Positions 30,146-38,556 of a DNA stretch of 64,000 nucleotides are shown in pieces. Positions within the stretch are counted from its first letter, which is position 1. Every line of letters begins with the position of its first letter. The stretch comes from Pengzhenrongella sicca (GTDB lineage: Bacteria; Actinomycetota; Actinomycetes; Actinomycetales; Cellulomonadaceae), in NCBI RefSeq assembly GCF_017569225.1, contig NZ_CP071868.1:1860001-1924000 (forward strand), given 5' to 3'. The translations under genes and the position numbers were made by a program. The notes beneath the pieces are model-generated. The model saw only the letters and a list, made by a program, of their open reading frames with translations, was not told where the DNA came from and ran no database searches.

Positions 30146-32521
30146 TCACGTCGCGCCGTCGGCGGCCCAGTCCAGGCGGAGCGTGGCGGGCCGTTCGCCC
30201 AGGTGCAGCCGGTCACCGACGAGGCGGGCGCCCGGGCCGTCGACGGACGCCGTGAACGGGCGGCCCGCGGCGAGCAGCGTGCCGTGCGCCGGGGCGAGCC
30301 ACGCGGCCGCGGGCAGCCGCCGGACCGTGAGGGTGCACCCGGACGGCTCCCACGCGAGGCGGTCGACGACGACGCCGCCGCGCCCGCGCAGCCCCGTGAC
30401 CGTCCCGCGCGGCCACGCCGCGGGCAGGGCGGGCAGCACCGTGAGGCCGTCGCCCGTGGAGCCGAGCAGCATCGCGGCCACGAGCGCGGGCAGCCCGCCG
30501 CTGGCGTCCAGGTTGAAGATCTGGCCCGCGTCGTGGGTGGTGGTCAGCGCCGGGCGCCAGTGGTCGATCGCGAGCCACCGCGCGCACGTGAGGGCCGAGT
30601 CCGCGTCGCCGAGCGCCGCGGCGGCGAGGCCGAGCTGGACCAGGCCGAACGCCATCTCCATCCGGCCCGGTGGGGCGGTCGGCTCCTGCGCCCGCCACGC
30701 GAGCTTCGCGGCGACGGTCGCCGCGGCCGCGGCGCGCAGCGCGGCCGCGCCCGGCGTCGCGCCGACGAACGCAGGATCGGGCTCGTACCAGAGCGGGTAC
30801 AGCTGGGACGAGTGCCGGTGCGCGATGTTCTCGGGCCAGCGGTCCGCGATCCACTCGGCCAGCGTCCCGTCGGCGGCGACCCGGTAGGGCGGCAGGTCCG
30901 CGACCACGGCCGCCCAGCGCGCGTCGCGGCCGTCGTCGCCGCGCGCCCGCGCGAGTACCGCCGCCGCGCGCGCGGCGTCGCGCAGGATCGCGACGTCCAT
31001 CGTGGCGTCGGCAACCAGGGGGCTTGCCCCCGGGACCGGCGCGTTCTCGGGGGAGTAGCTCGGGACGAGGTGGCGGCCGCCGGCGAGCAGCACCGTCGAG
31101 GTCTCGGCGAAGCGCAGCACCCCCTCGACCAGTTCCCACAGCTCGTCGTCGACGACGGTGCGGTCGCCGGTGGTGGAGACCAGGTCCGCCGCGAACCGCA
31201 GCACCCAGCCGCCGCAGCCGACCCAGAACGGGTGGGGGTAGTCCGTGGCGACGTGGTTGGCGCGGCCGTGCGTCGACATCCGGGCCGGCAGCAGCATGCC
31301 GCCGGCCCCGAAGACCCGGCGGGCGTTCTCGCGGTAGTCGGCCACGAACGGCAGCACGAGGGCGAGCAGCGACCGCGCAAGCTCGGGTGTCCCCGTCGGG
31401 ATGAGCCCGGCCATCGTGCCGTTCTGGACGTTGCCGTTCAGGGTGTAGTCGGCCGACCACGCGGGTCGCCAGGTGCCCTGCCAGACGCCTTGCAGGGTGG
31501 GCGGCAGCTCGCCCGTCGACGCGATGATGTGGGCCCGCCCGGCCAGGTAGGCGATCTCCAGCGCGCGGCGCCCGGCGTCCGGGTCGCCGCGCCGCGCGTC
31601 GTCCCAGACCTGCTCGGTGCTCGCCTGCGACACGCCGGTGTCCAGGTCGAGGGTCGAGACGCCCACGAGGGCGCCGTGGGTGCGTGCCTGCCGCGCGCGC
31701 AGCGCGTCCCAGCTCGCGGTCGCCGGCCCCTGAGCTGCCTCCTGCTGACCGCCGACGGCGACGTCGAGGCGGATGATCGAGCGTCCGCCGGCCGCGACCG
31801 TGACGCGGCAGCGGGCCGCCCCGGCCTCGACGCGCCATGGGCTCCCGCACTCCGCCGTGACGTCGGCGGACGGCGACGACGCACCGGTCTCGGCGAGCAC
31901 GCGTCCGAACGCGCCGCCGGCGGGGACGGCGCGGACGGCGGACGAGGCGTCCGGCCCGCCGGTGTCCAGGGCGGTCTCGGGGCTGCCGCCCAGGCCGAGC
32001 TCGAGCTCGCTCTGCATCCCGAGCTCGGACTCCAGGGCGACCCACACCGTCTGCTCCCCGCGCGGCGCCAGCACCCGGAGCGTGTTCCGGCCACCGGCGG
32101 TGTCCCGCCAGTGCACCGACACCTCGCCGTGCAGCAGGTCCATCGAGCGGCGTGCCGCGGCCGCGCCGCCCGAGCTGGCCACGACCAACGTCGCGCAGAT
32201 GCCGAGCGGGTCGGTCCAGACCAGGCCGTCGTCGTACCCGCTCGCGCGGGCGGCCTGGGCCATGAGCGCGCTCGCCCGGGCCGAGTCGCCGTCGAGCACC
32301 GCGGCCCGGAGCTCGTCGAGCACGGGGCGGACGTCGGGCGCGGCGGGCCGCGCGTTGACGGGCAGGAAGAAGCGTTCGTGCGACAGCGAGAGCACCTGCC
32401 GGTCCGCCGGCCCGAACACGACGGCCCCCACGCGGCCGCTGCCGACCACCAGGCCGTCCTCCCACGTGGCGGCCGGGGTCGACGTCCCGAACACCGTCCG
32501 GGTCGTGGGCGTCGTCAGCAC
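30146..32521 (-). CDS. GH95 alpha-L-fucosidase / alpha-L-galactosidase
   Basis: 791 residues; the GTG overlaps the lacI stop by one base (TAGTG). The N-terminal sandwich starts ATWEDGLVVGSGRVGAVVFG, the family opening. The (alpha/alpha)6 barrel contains LQGVWQGTWRPAWSADYTLN, the Asn pair of NGNVQNG, the catalytic Glu in LVPSYSPENAPVPG and the Asp region TTHDAGQIFNLDASGG. GH95 enzymes are inverting 1,2-alpha-L-fucosidases, and some act on alpha-L-galactose of corn arabinoxylan. No signal peptide. Translational coupling to lacI means the regulator and this enzyme are co-expressed. Confidence 0.88.
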   Translation of the reverse strand: MLTTPTTRTVFGTSTPAATWEDGLVVGSGRVGAVVFGPADRQVLSLSHERFFLPVNARPAAPDVRPVLDELRAAVLDGDSARASALMAQAARASGYDDGLVWTDPLGICATLVVASSGGAAAARRSMDLLHGEVSVHWRDTAGGRNTLRVLAPRGEQTVWVALESELGMQSELELGLGGSPETALDTGGPDASSAVRAVPAGGAFGRVLAETGASSPSADVTAECGSPWRVEAGAARCRVTVAAGGRSIIRLDVAVGGQQEAAQGPATASWDALRARQARTHGALVGVSTLDLDTGVSQASTEQVWDDARRGDPDAGRRALEIAYLAGRAHIIASTGELPPTLQGVWQGTWRPAWSADYTLNGNVQNGTMAGLIPTGTPELARSLLALVLPFVADYRENARRVFGAGGMLLPARMSTHGRANHVATDYPHPFWVGCGGWVLRFAADLVSTTGDRTVVDDELWELVEGVLRFAETSTVLLAGGRHLVPSYSPENAPVPGASPLVADATMDVAILRDAARAAAVLARARGDDGRDARWAAVVADLPPYRVAADGTLAEWIADRWPENIAHRHSSQLYPLWYEPDPAFVGATPGAAALRAAAAATVAAKLAWRAQEPTAPPGRMEMAFGLVQLGLAAAALGDADSALTCARWLAIDHWRPALTTTHDAGQIFNLDASGGLPALVAAMLLGSTGDGLTVLPALPAAWPRGTVTGLRGRGGVVVDRLAWEPSGCTLTVRRLPAAAWLAPAHGTLLAAGRPFTASVDGPGARLVGDRLHLGERPATLRLDWAADGAT

Positions 32522-33534
32522 TAGACGGACTCGCGGACCGTCAGGGTGGTGGGCAGCAGCACCGACTCGGTCACCGTCCCGCCGTCGAGCATCGTCAGGG
32601 CCAGCCCGGCGGCGGCCGCCCCCATCTCCCGGAACGGTTGGTGCACCGAGGTGAGCGGGGGGTTGGACGTCTGCGCGACGACGGTGTCGTCGAACCCGAC
32701 GACCGAGATGTCGTTGGGCGCGCGCCGGCCTGCGGCCTCGAGGACGCGGAGCGCCCCCACGGCCATGAGGTCCGACGCCGCGAACAGGCCGTCGATGTCC
32801 GGCGCGCGGCGCAGCAGCTGGGCCATCGCCGCGGACCCGGACCCGAGGCTGAAGTCGCCGGCGGCCACCGGCCCGGGCCGCACGCCCCACTCCTCGAACT
32901 CGTCGAGGAAGCCCTGGAGCCGCTGCGTCGCCGGCAGGTAGTACGCGGGACCCGCGATCGTGGAGATGTGCCTGCGCCCCGCGGTGAGCAGTGCGCGGGC
33001 GGCCAGCCGGGCGCCGCCGTAGTGGTCGCAGTCGACGTAGATGCTGGCGGGGTCCAGGTCGCCGGAGGCCTTGCCGACGAACACGACCGGCACCGGCACC
33101 TCGTCCAGGTGCCGGAACATCAGCAGCGCCTCGCGCTGCAGGATCACGATCGCCGCGTCGACGTGCCCCGACGACAGGTGCCGGACGAGCGTCTCGGTGT
33201 TGAGGCCGTCCTCGAGGAGCAGGACCGGCTGCAGGCCGTGCGCGAGCAGCGCGGCCGACGCGCTCTGGATCGGCGCACCGATGAACGGGCCGACGAGCCC
33301 CTCCATGTCCCCGCCCGGCGCGACGAGCGCGACGGCGCCGGCCTTGCCGCGGCGCAGGGCGCGGGCGGCGACGTTCGTGCGGTACCCCAACGACTCGGCC
33401 GCCTGGTGGACCCGCAGCGCGAGGTCGGGCCGGACCGACGTCCCGCCGGCCATGACCCGTGCCGCCGTCGCGCGCGAGACTCCCGCGACCCGGGCGAGGT
33501 CGACGAGGGTGGGCCGCGCGGTCGGTGTCTTCAC
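32521..33534 (-). CDS. LacI-family transcriptional regulator of the carbohydrate locus
   Basis: 337 residues. The N-terminal headpiece PTLVDLARVAGVSRATAARV with LGYRTNVAARALRRGKAG is a canonical LacI helix-turn-helix and hinge. The ligand-binding domain follows (GLVGPFIGAPIQSASAALLA, HVDAAIVILQREALLMF, FAASDLMAVGALRVLEAAG, ISVVGFDDTVVAQTSNPPLT). Start GTG at 33534 without a clear ribosome site. It probably binds CGAGAGA-N4-TCTCTCG at 7351, 10954 and 22559 and is relieved by a sugar product. No copy of that palindrome lies before its own gene, so it is not obviously autoregulated by it. Confidence 0.92.
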   Translation of the reverse strand: MKTPTARPTLVDLARVAGVSRATAARVMAGGTSVRPDLALRVHQAAESLGYRTNVAARALRRGKAGAVALVAPGGDMEGLVGPFIGAPIQSASAALLAHGLQPVLLLEDGLNTETLVRHLSSGHVDAAIVILQREALLMFRHLDEVPVPVVFVGKASGDLDPASIYVDCDHYGGARLAARALLTAGRRHISTIAGPAYYLPATQRLQGFLDEFEEWGVRPGPVAAGDFSLGSGSAAMAQLLRRAPDIDGLFAASDLMAVGALRVLEAAGRRAPNDISVVGFDDTVVAQTSNPPLTSVHQPFREMGAAAAGLALTMLDGGTVTESVLLPTTLTVRESV

Positions 33535-33663
33535 ACCAGCATGGTGCCATCTGCGCGGTAACCCGCTCGCCCGTACCGCGCGGCGACTTCAGCCTGCCGC
33601 CCAGCACGAATTCGTATGTGTGCGTTAACATTCCGGCACGTCTCGACAAAGGGGTAGACGGCG

Positions 33664-34611
33664 ATGTCGGAAGGCATTCTGCAGGACCTCGGCTCGAGGC
33701 TGGCTCGGCCGGCGGAGTTCGGGCGCGACGCTCTCATCGTGTGCGACAACCTCGTGCGCATCTACCAGACCGGCACGATCGAGGTGCAGGCGCTGCAGGG
33801 CCTGGACCTGCTCGTCGACGCGGGCGAGATGATCGCCGTCGTCGGCGCGTCGGGGTCGGGCAAGTCGACGCTGCTGGCCGTCCTGTCGGGGATCGACGCC
33901 CCGACGGCCGGGCGGGTCCGCGTCGGCCGCTGGGACCTGATGGCGATGTCCGCGGCAGATCGCGTGCGGTACCGCCGCAGCATGGTCGGCTTCGTGTGGC
34001 AGCAGACCTCGCGCAACCTCGTCCCCTACCTCACCGCCGAGCAGAACGTGATCCTCCCGCTGACCTTCGCCGGCGTGCCGCGCCGCCACCGCCGTCGGCG
34101 CGCGGTCGAGATCCTCGACGTCCTCGGCGTCGGGCGGTGCGCCGGTCACCTGCCGCGAGAGATGTCCGGGGGCGAGCAGCAGCGCGTCGCGATCGCGGTC
34201 GCGCTCGCGAACTCCCCGCGCGTGATCCTCGCGGACGAGCCGACCGGTGAGCTCGACGTCAGCACGTCGCAGGAGGTCTTCGACGCCCTGCGCACCGCCA
34301 ACCGGGACGTCGGCGCGACCGTCGTGATCGTGACGCACGACCCGACGGTCAGCGGCCAGGTCGAGCGCACCGTGGCGATCCGCGACGGGCGCACGAGCAG
34401 CGAGGTCCTGCGGGCGCGCGGCGAGGACGACGGCGCGGAGCGGATCGCGCAGGAGTACGCGGTCATGGATCGCGCCGGCCGGGTCCAGGTGCCGCAGGAC
34501 TTCCGCGAGGCGCTGGCCCTGACCCGCCGGGTCCGGCTGACGCTTGAGGCCGGGCATGTGAGCGTCTGGCCCGACGCCCCGGCCACCCCCCTGCCGGGAG
34601 CCGACCGGTGA
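33664..34611 (+). CDS. MacB/LolD-type ABC transporter ATP-binding protein
   Basis: 315 residues. The ATG follows AAAGGGG. Walker A VGASGSGKSTLL, Q-loop VWQQTSRNLVPYL, signature EMSGGEQQRVAIAVALANSP, Walker B VILADEPTGELD and the switch His in VIVTHDPTVSGQVE. The ~70-residue C-terminal extension (QVPQDFREALALTRRVRLTL) goes beyond the usual MacB ATPase length. A TAACAT -10 lies at 33626-33631. It is the first gene of a five-gene cluster with a second ATPase and two giant FtsX-type permeases, suggesting a heteromeric exporter or extracytoplasmic mechanotransmission complex. Confidence 0.88.
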   Translation: MSEGILQDLGSRLARPAEFGRDALIVCDNLVRIYQTGTIEVQALQGLDLLVDAGEMIAVVGASGSGKSTLLAVLSGIDAPTAGRVRVGRWDLMAMSAADRVRYRRSMVGFVWQQTSRNLVPYLTAEQNVILPLTFAGVPRRHRRRRAVEILDVLGVGRCAGHLPREMSGGEQQRVAIAVALANSPRVILADEPTGELDVSTSQEVFDALRTANRDVGATVVIVTHDPTVSGQVERTVAIRDGRTSSEVLRARGEDDGAERIAQEYAVMDRAGRVQVPQDFREALALTRRVRLTLEAGHVSVWPDAPATPLPGADR

Positions 34612-35294
34612 GCGCGATCACGCCGATGGTCCGGGTGGCCGGCGTCGACCGCACCTTCGGATCGGGCCGCTCGGCCGTGCACGCGCTGCGCGACGTCTCG
34701 CTCGACATCGCGCCGGGGGAGATGGTCGCCCTCGTCGGGCGGTCCGGGTCGGGCAAGACCTCGCTGCTGAACATCATCGGCGGGCTGGACGCGCCGGACG
34801 CCGGGACCATCTCGATCGGCTCGACCGAGGTCACCGGCCTGGACGAGGCGGGCCTGGTGCGGCTGCGCCGCGACGTCGTCTCGTTCGTCTTCCAGACGTT
34901 CGGCCTGATCCCGGTGCTCTCGGCCGCCGAGAACGTGGGCGTCCCGCTGCGGCTGCGCCGGCTGCCCGCGGCCGACCGGGAACGGCGCGTGCGCCTGCTG
35001 CTCGAGCTCGTCGGGCTGGGCGAGCACGCAGACCAGCGGCCGCCGGAGCTGTCCGGCGGGCAGCAGCAGCGCGTCGCGATCGCCCGGGCGCTGGCCGGGT
35101 CACCCCAGCTGCTGATCGCGGATGAGCCGACCGGCCAGCTCGACAGCGAGACCGGACTCGGCGTGATGGCGCTGATCCGCGCGGTGGTCGAAGCCGAGGG
35201 CATGACGGCGATCGTCTCGACCCACGACCCGGTGATGGTGGCCCTCGCCGATCGCGCCGTGCGGCTCGTCGACGGCCGGCTGGTCGATGGCTGA
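34608..35294 (+). CDS. MacB/LolD-type ABC transporter ATP-binding protein
   Basis: 228 residues, the standard LolD/MacB size; GTG overlaps the previous stop (GTGA). Walker A VGRSGSGKTSLLNIIGGLD, Q-loop VFQTFGLIPVLSAAENV, signature ELSGGQQQRVAIARALAGSP, Walker B LLIADEPTGQLD and switch His STHDPVMVALADRAV. It overlaps the following permease gene by eight bases. Two different ATPases in tandem suggest a heterodimeric motor for the two permeases. Confidence 0.9.
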   Translation: MSAITPMVRVAGVDRTFGSGRSAVHALRDVSLDIAPGEMVALVGRSGSGKTSLLNIIGGLDAPDAGTISIGSTEVTGLDEAGLVRLRRDVVSFVFQTFGLIPVLSAAENVGVPLRLRRLPAADRERRVRLLLELVGLGEHADQRPPELSGGQQQRVAIARALAGSPQLLIADEPTGQLDSETGLGVMALIRAVVEAEGMTAIVSTHDPVMVALADRAVRLVDGRLVDG

Positions 35295-38200
35295 CCGCCG
35301 CCCGCGCCGCGCGGCCTTCGTGCTCCAGCGGGCCGCCACCCAGCCGGGGCTCCTCGCCGCGGTGCTCGCGATCGTCGTCGCCGGCACGGCGCTGCTGGGC
35401 ACCTGCGCGTTGCTGCTGACCACGGCGCAGGACCAGGTGCTCGCGACCGCGATGCGCACCGCGGCGCCGGACGACGTCAAGGTCACGGCGGCGGTGCACG
35501 TCACGCCGGCGGGCGTCGACGGCGGGCCGGACTCGGCCCAGGTCGTCACCGACACCGTGGGGACCGTCGTCGCGGCGCTGCGCCCGTTCGCGTCGACGAC
35601 GTCCACCTGGGCCTCGTCGGAGATGCTCTTCCTGCCCACGCAGAACGGCGTCCGGCGGTACGGGTACCTCGAGGACGGCGACGGTCTGGAGGAGAGCTCC
35701 CGGGTGATCGACGGGCGATGGCCGGCGCCGGCGCCGGCGGGTCAGCCGCTCGAGGTCGCCGTCCTCGGGTCGACCGCTCAGGACCTCGGGCTCGAGCTGG
35801 GCAGTACCACGGTGCTGAGCACCACATCCGAGCAGGCCGCCGGGAGCCTTCCCGCCGCGGACGCCGGGACGACCAGGTCCGTCGTCGTCGTCGGGATCAT
35901 CACGCCCGCGCAGGGCGCGACTGACACGTGGGCGCGCGACCCGCTCGAGGGCGCCGGCTTCGATCCCTTCTCCGAGCGGCTGCCGGTGTACGGGCCGTTC
36001 ATCGTGGCGCCCGGGACCCTGCTCGCGACGGGGGTCGGCCTCGACCTGGTCACCGTTGTCGCGCGTCCGGACCTGTCCGACCCCGACCCGCCCGCGCTCG
36101 AGCGGGTCGGGGCGGCGCTGTCAGCGGCGCGCGCCGACGTCCGCTCCGCGCTCGGGGACCGCGCGAAGTCCGCCACCGTCTACTCCGCCTTCCCCGCCAC
36201 GCTCGCGGTCGCCCGGACGCAGCAGGGCGTGACCGGGTCCGGCGCCGTGGCCGTGGCGCTCCTCGGGGCCGGGCTGGCAGGGACCGCGCTCGGGCTCGCG
36301 GCTCGCCTGGTCGTGGGCCGCCGGGCCGCCGAGACCGCGCTGCTGGCCGCCCGGGGCGCCAGCCGCGCGCAACTCGCGCGGCACGCGACCGTCGAGGCGC
36401 TGACTGTGGCTCTGCTCGGGGCCGCCGTGGCGATCCCGCTCACGCTCGCTCTCTACCGGGCGGTCCTCACCCTGCCGCAGCTCGCCCGCGCCGAGCTCGC
36501 GGCGCTGTCGGCCCCCACGCCCGCTCTCGTGCTCACGGTCGCCGTCAGCGCCGCGGTGCTGGCCGCGATCCTCGTCGCCCCGACCCTGCGCTCGCCAATG
36601 CGTTCCGGCGCGCGCCGCCGCGTCGCGGGCCTCGTCGCCAGGTCCGGCGCGGACCTGCTGCTGGCCGGCATCGCGGTGCTGGGCTTCCTCCAGCTACGCG
36701 CCCACCGGGTGGCGACCACCGCGCAGCTCGACCCGGTGCTCGTCGCAGCGCCCGTGCTCTGCCTGCTCGCCGGGGCCGCCTTGGTCCTGCGTCTGCTGCC
36801 CGTCATCGCGCGCCTCGCCGAGGTGCACGCCAGCCGATCGCGCGCCCTGACCGTGCCGCTGGCCGGCTGGGAGCTCGCCCGCCGCCCGCACGCCACGTCG
36901 GGCGCGTTCCTGCTCGTGCTCGCGGCCGCGGCGGCGACCTTCGGCCTGTCCTTCACCCAGACGTGGTCCGTGTCGCAGCAGGACCAGGCCGACGTCGAGA
37001 TCGGCACGGACCTCGCGGTCGGCGCAGTCGACGCCGTCCCCCTGGCGCAGGGCCGCGCGCTCGCCGACGCCACCGGCGCCACGCCAGCGGCGGTCACGGC
37101 CCGGCCGATCGGCCTCGGCTCGCGGGCGGGCGGCGGGCCGACCGGCGTGACCCGGCTCGTCGCGCTCGACACGACACGCGCCCAGGAGCTGCTCCGGGGC
37201 CGCCTGCCCGCCGACCAGGGCTGGGCGCACCTGACCGAAGGCCTTGCCCCGACGGAGCCGCCGGGCGGCGCGCTCCTGCCTGCGGGCGACGTGCTCACGC
37301 TGTCGATCTCCGGCGCGAGCACGGACGGGACCCCACTCGTGGCAGCCCCGACGCTGGTCCTGCAGGACTCGTGGGGCGACCGGGCGACTGTGGACGTTCC
37401 CGCCGTGCCGCTGGACGGCCAGCCGCACATCGTGCGGGTGCCGCTCGGCCTCGACGACGGTCCGCGTGTCGACTCCGCGCTCCGGCTCGTCGCGGTGGAT
37501 CTCGACCTCAACCTCGGCGACGGCGTCGAGGTCTCGCCCGACGTCGAGGTCAGCAGCGACGTCACCGTCGCCGTGCAGGTCCTGGACGGAGTGAGCGACG
37601 CCGGCGCGGGCCCCTCCCCATGGATCTCGGCGCTGGCGGCCGACGCGTACGAGATAAAGAACGTCGAGGCGACGCAGACGGCGGATCCGGCGGGCGTCGT
37701 TGTGACCGCCACCGCCACGCTCTCCCTCACCTCGCTCCTGTACACGTCCGCCGACCTCGTCGTGACGTCCTTCGCCAGCGCGGGCGATCTGCCGGTCGCC
37801 GTGAGTGCGGACCTGGCCGCGTCCATGAACCTGGCGGCGGGGGACATCCTGAGCCTGTCGGTCGACGCCGTGACCCTGCGCGCCGTCGTCCTGCGAGTGG
37901 TGCCCTACGTGCCGTCCGCGGCCCGCAGCCCGGGCGTCCTGGCCGACAACGACGCCCTGAGCCGCGCGGTGTTGGGCCAGGGCGACCTCTCCTCGCTCAC
38001 CGACGCCTGGTGGGTCGGAGACGCGCCGCGGCCTGAGGCCGCCGCGGAGGCGGTGCGGGCCGCGCACCTGGGCGAGCCCGTGACCCGCGTCGGGGTCGCG
38101 ACCGACCTGCGCGAGGGCGCGCTGCGGGCCCCACTGCGCGTGGCGATCTGGCTGCTGGTCGCCGCGGCCGTGGTCCTGTCGCTCGCCGGCACCGCCGTGC

Positions 38201-38556
38201 ACACCGCCGGGTCGCTCGAGGCCCGGTCCGTCGACGTCGCCCGGCTCCAGGGCCTGGGCGTGCCGCGCCGGTCGGTCATCGGGTCCTTCCTGCTCGAGCA
38301 CGGCGTCGTGAGCCTGCTCGCCGTGGCCGCCGGCGCCGTCGTCGGGGCGCTCATCGCCTGGGCCGCCGGGCCGCTGCTCGTCGTGTCGGCGACCGGGCTT
38401 CCCCCCATCCCCGACCCGCGGTTCGTCTGGCCGTGGCTCGCGCAGGGCGCCCTCCTCGCCGCCCTGCTGCTCGGCGGCGCGCTCGTGGCGGCGCCGGTGG
38501 CCGTGCGGACCGTCCGCCGCGCGACGATCGCCCACCTCCGGATGGACGCGTCGTGA
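35287..38556 (+). CDS. large FtsX-like ABC permease 1
   Basis: 1089 residues. An N-terminal membrane helix (AAVLAIVVAGTALLGTCALL) precedes a long extracytoplasmic domain. A central FtsX block follows (VAVALLGAGLAGTALGLAAR, RRAAETALLAARGASRAQLA, ALVLTVAVSAAVLAAILVAP). A second extracytoplasmic domain is rich in Val/Asp (GDGVEVSPDVEVSSDVTVAV), and the C-terminal FtsX block ends WLLVAAAVVLSLAGTAVHTA and LLAVAAGAVVGALIAWAAGP. The duplicated FtsX arrangement resembles actinobacterial macrolide/lipid-export-type permeases, with no known substrate. Translationally coupled to its neighbours on both sides. Confidence 0.85.
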   Translation: MADRRPRRAAFVLQRAATQPGLLAAVLAIVVAGTALLGTCALLLTTAQDQVLATAMRTAAPDDVKVTAAVHVTPAGVDGGPDSAQVVTDTVGTVVAALRPFASTTSTWASSEMLFLPTQNGVRRYGYLEDGDGLEESSRVIDGRWPAPAPAGQPLEVAVLGSTAQDLGLELGSTTVLSTTSEQAAGSLPAADAGTTRSVVVVGIITPAQGATDTWARDPLEGAGFDPFSERLPVYGPFIVAPGTLLATGVGLDLVTVVARPDLSDPDPPALERVGAALSAARADVRSALGDRAKSATVYSAFPATLAVARTQQGVTGSGAVAVALLGAGLAGTALGLAARLVVGRRAAETALLAARGASRAQLARHATVEALTVALLGAAVAIPLTLALYRAVLTLPQLARAELAALSAPTPALVLTVAVSAAVLAAILVAPTLRSPMRSGARRRVAGLVARSGADLLLAGIAVLGFLQLRAHRVATTAQLDPVLVAAPVLCLLAGAALVLRLLPVIARLAEVHASRSRALTVPLAGWELARRPHATSGAFLLVLAAAAATFGLSFTQTWSVSQQDQADVEIGTDLAVGAVDAVPLAQGRALADATGATPAAVTARPIGLGSRAGGGPTGVTRLVALDTTRAQELLRGRLPADQGWAHLTEGLAPTEPPGGALLPAGDVLTLSISGASTDGTPLVAAPTLVLQDSWGDRATVDVPAVPLDGQPHIVRVPLGLDDGPRVDSALRLVAVDLDLNLGDGVEVSPDVEVSSDVTVAVQVLDGVSDAGAGPSPWISALAADAYEIKNVEATQTADPAGVVVTATATLSLTSLLYTSADLVVTSFASAGDLPVAVSADLAASMNLAAGDILSLSVDAVTLRAVVLRVVPYVPSAARSPGVLADNDALSRAVLGQGDLSSLTDAWWVGDAPRPEAAAEAVRAAHLGEPVTRVGVATDLREGALRAPLRVAIWLLVAAAVVLSLAGTAVHTAGSLEARSVDVARLQGLGVPRRSVIGSFLLEHGVVSLLAVAAGAVVGALIAWAAGPLLVVSATGLPPIPDPRFVWPWLAQGALLAALLLGGALVAAPVAVRTVRRATIAHLRMDAS

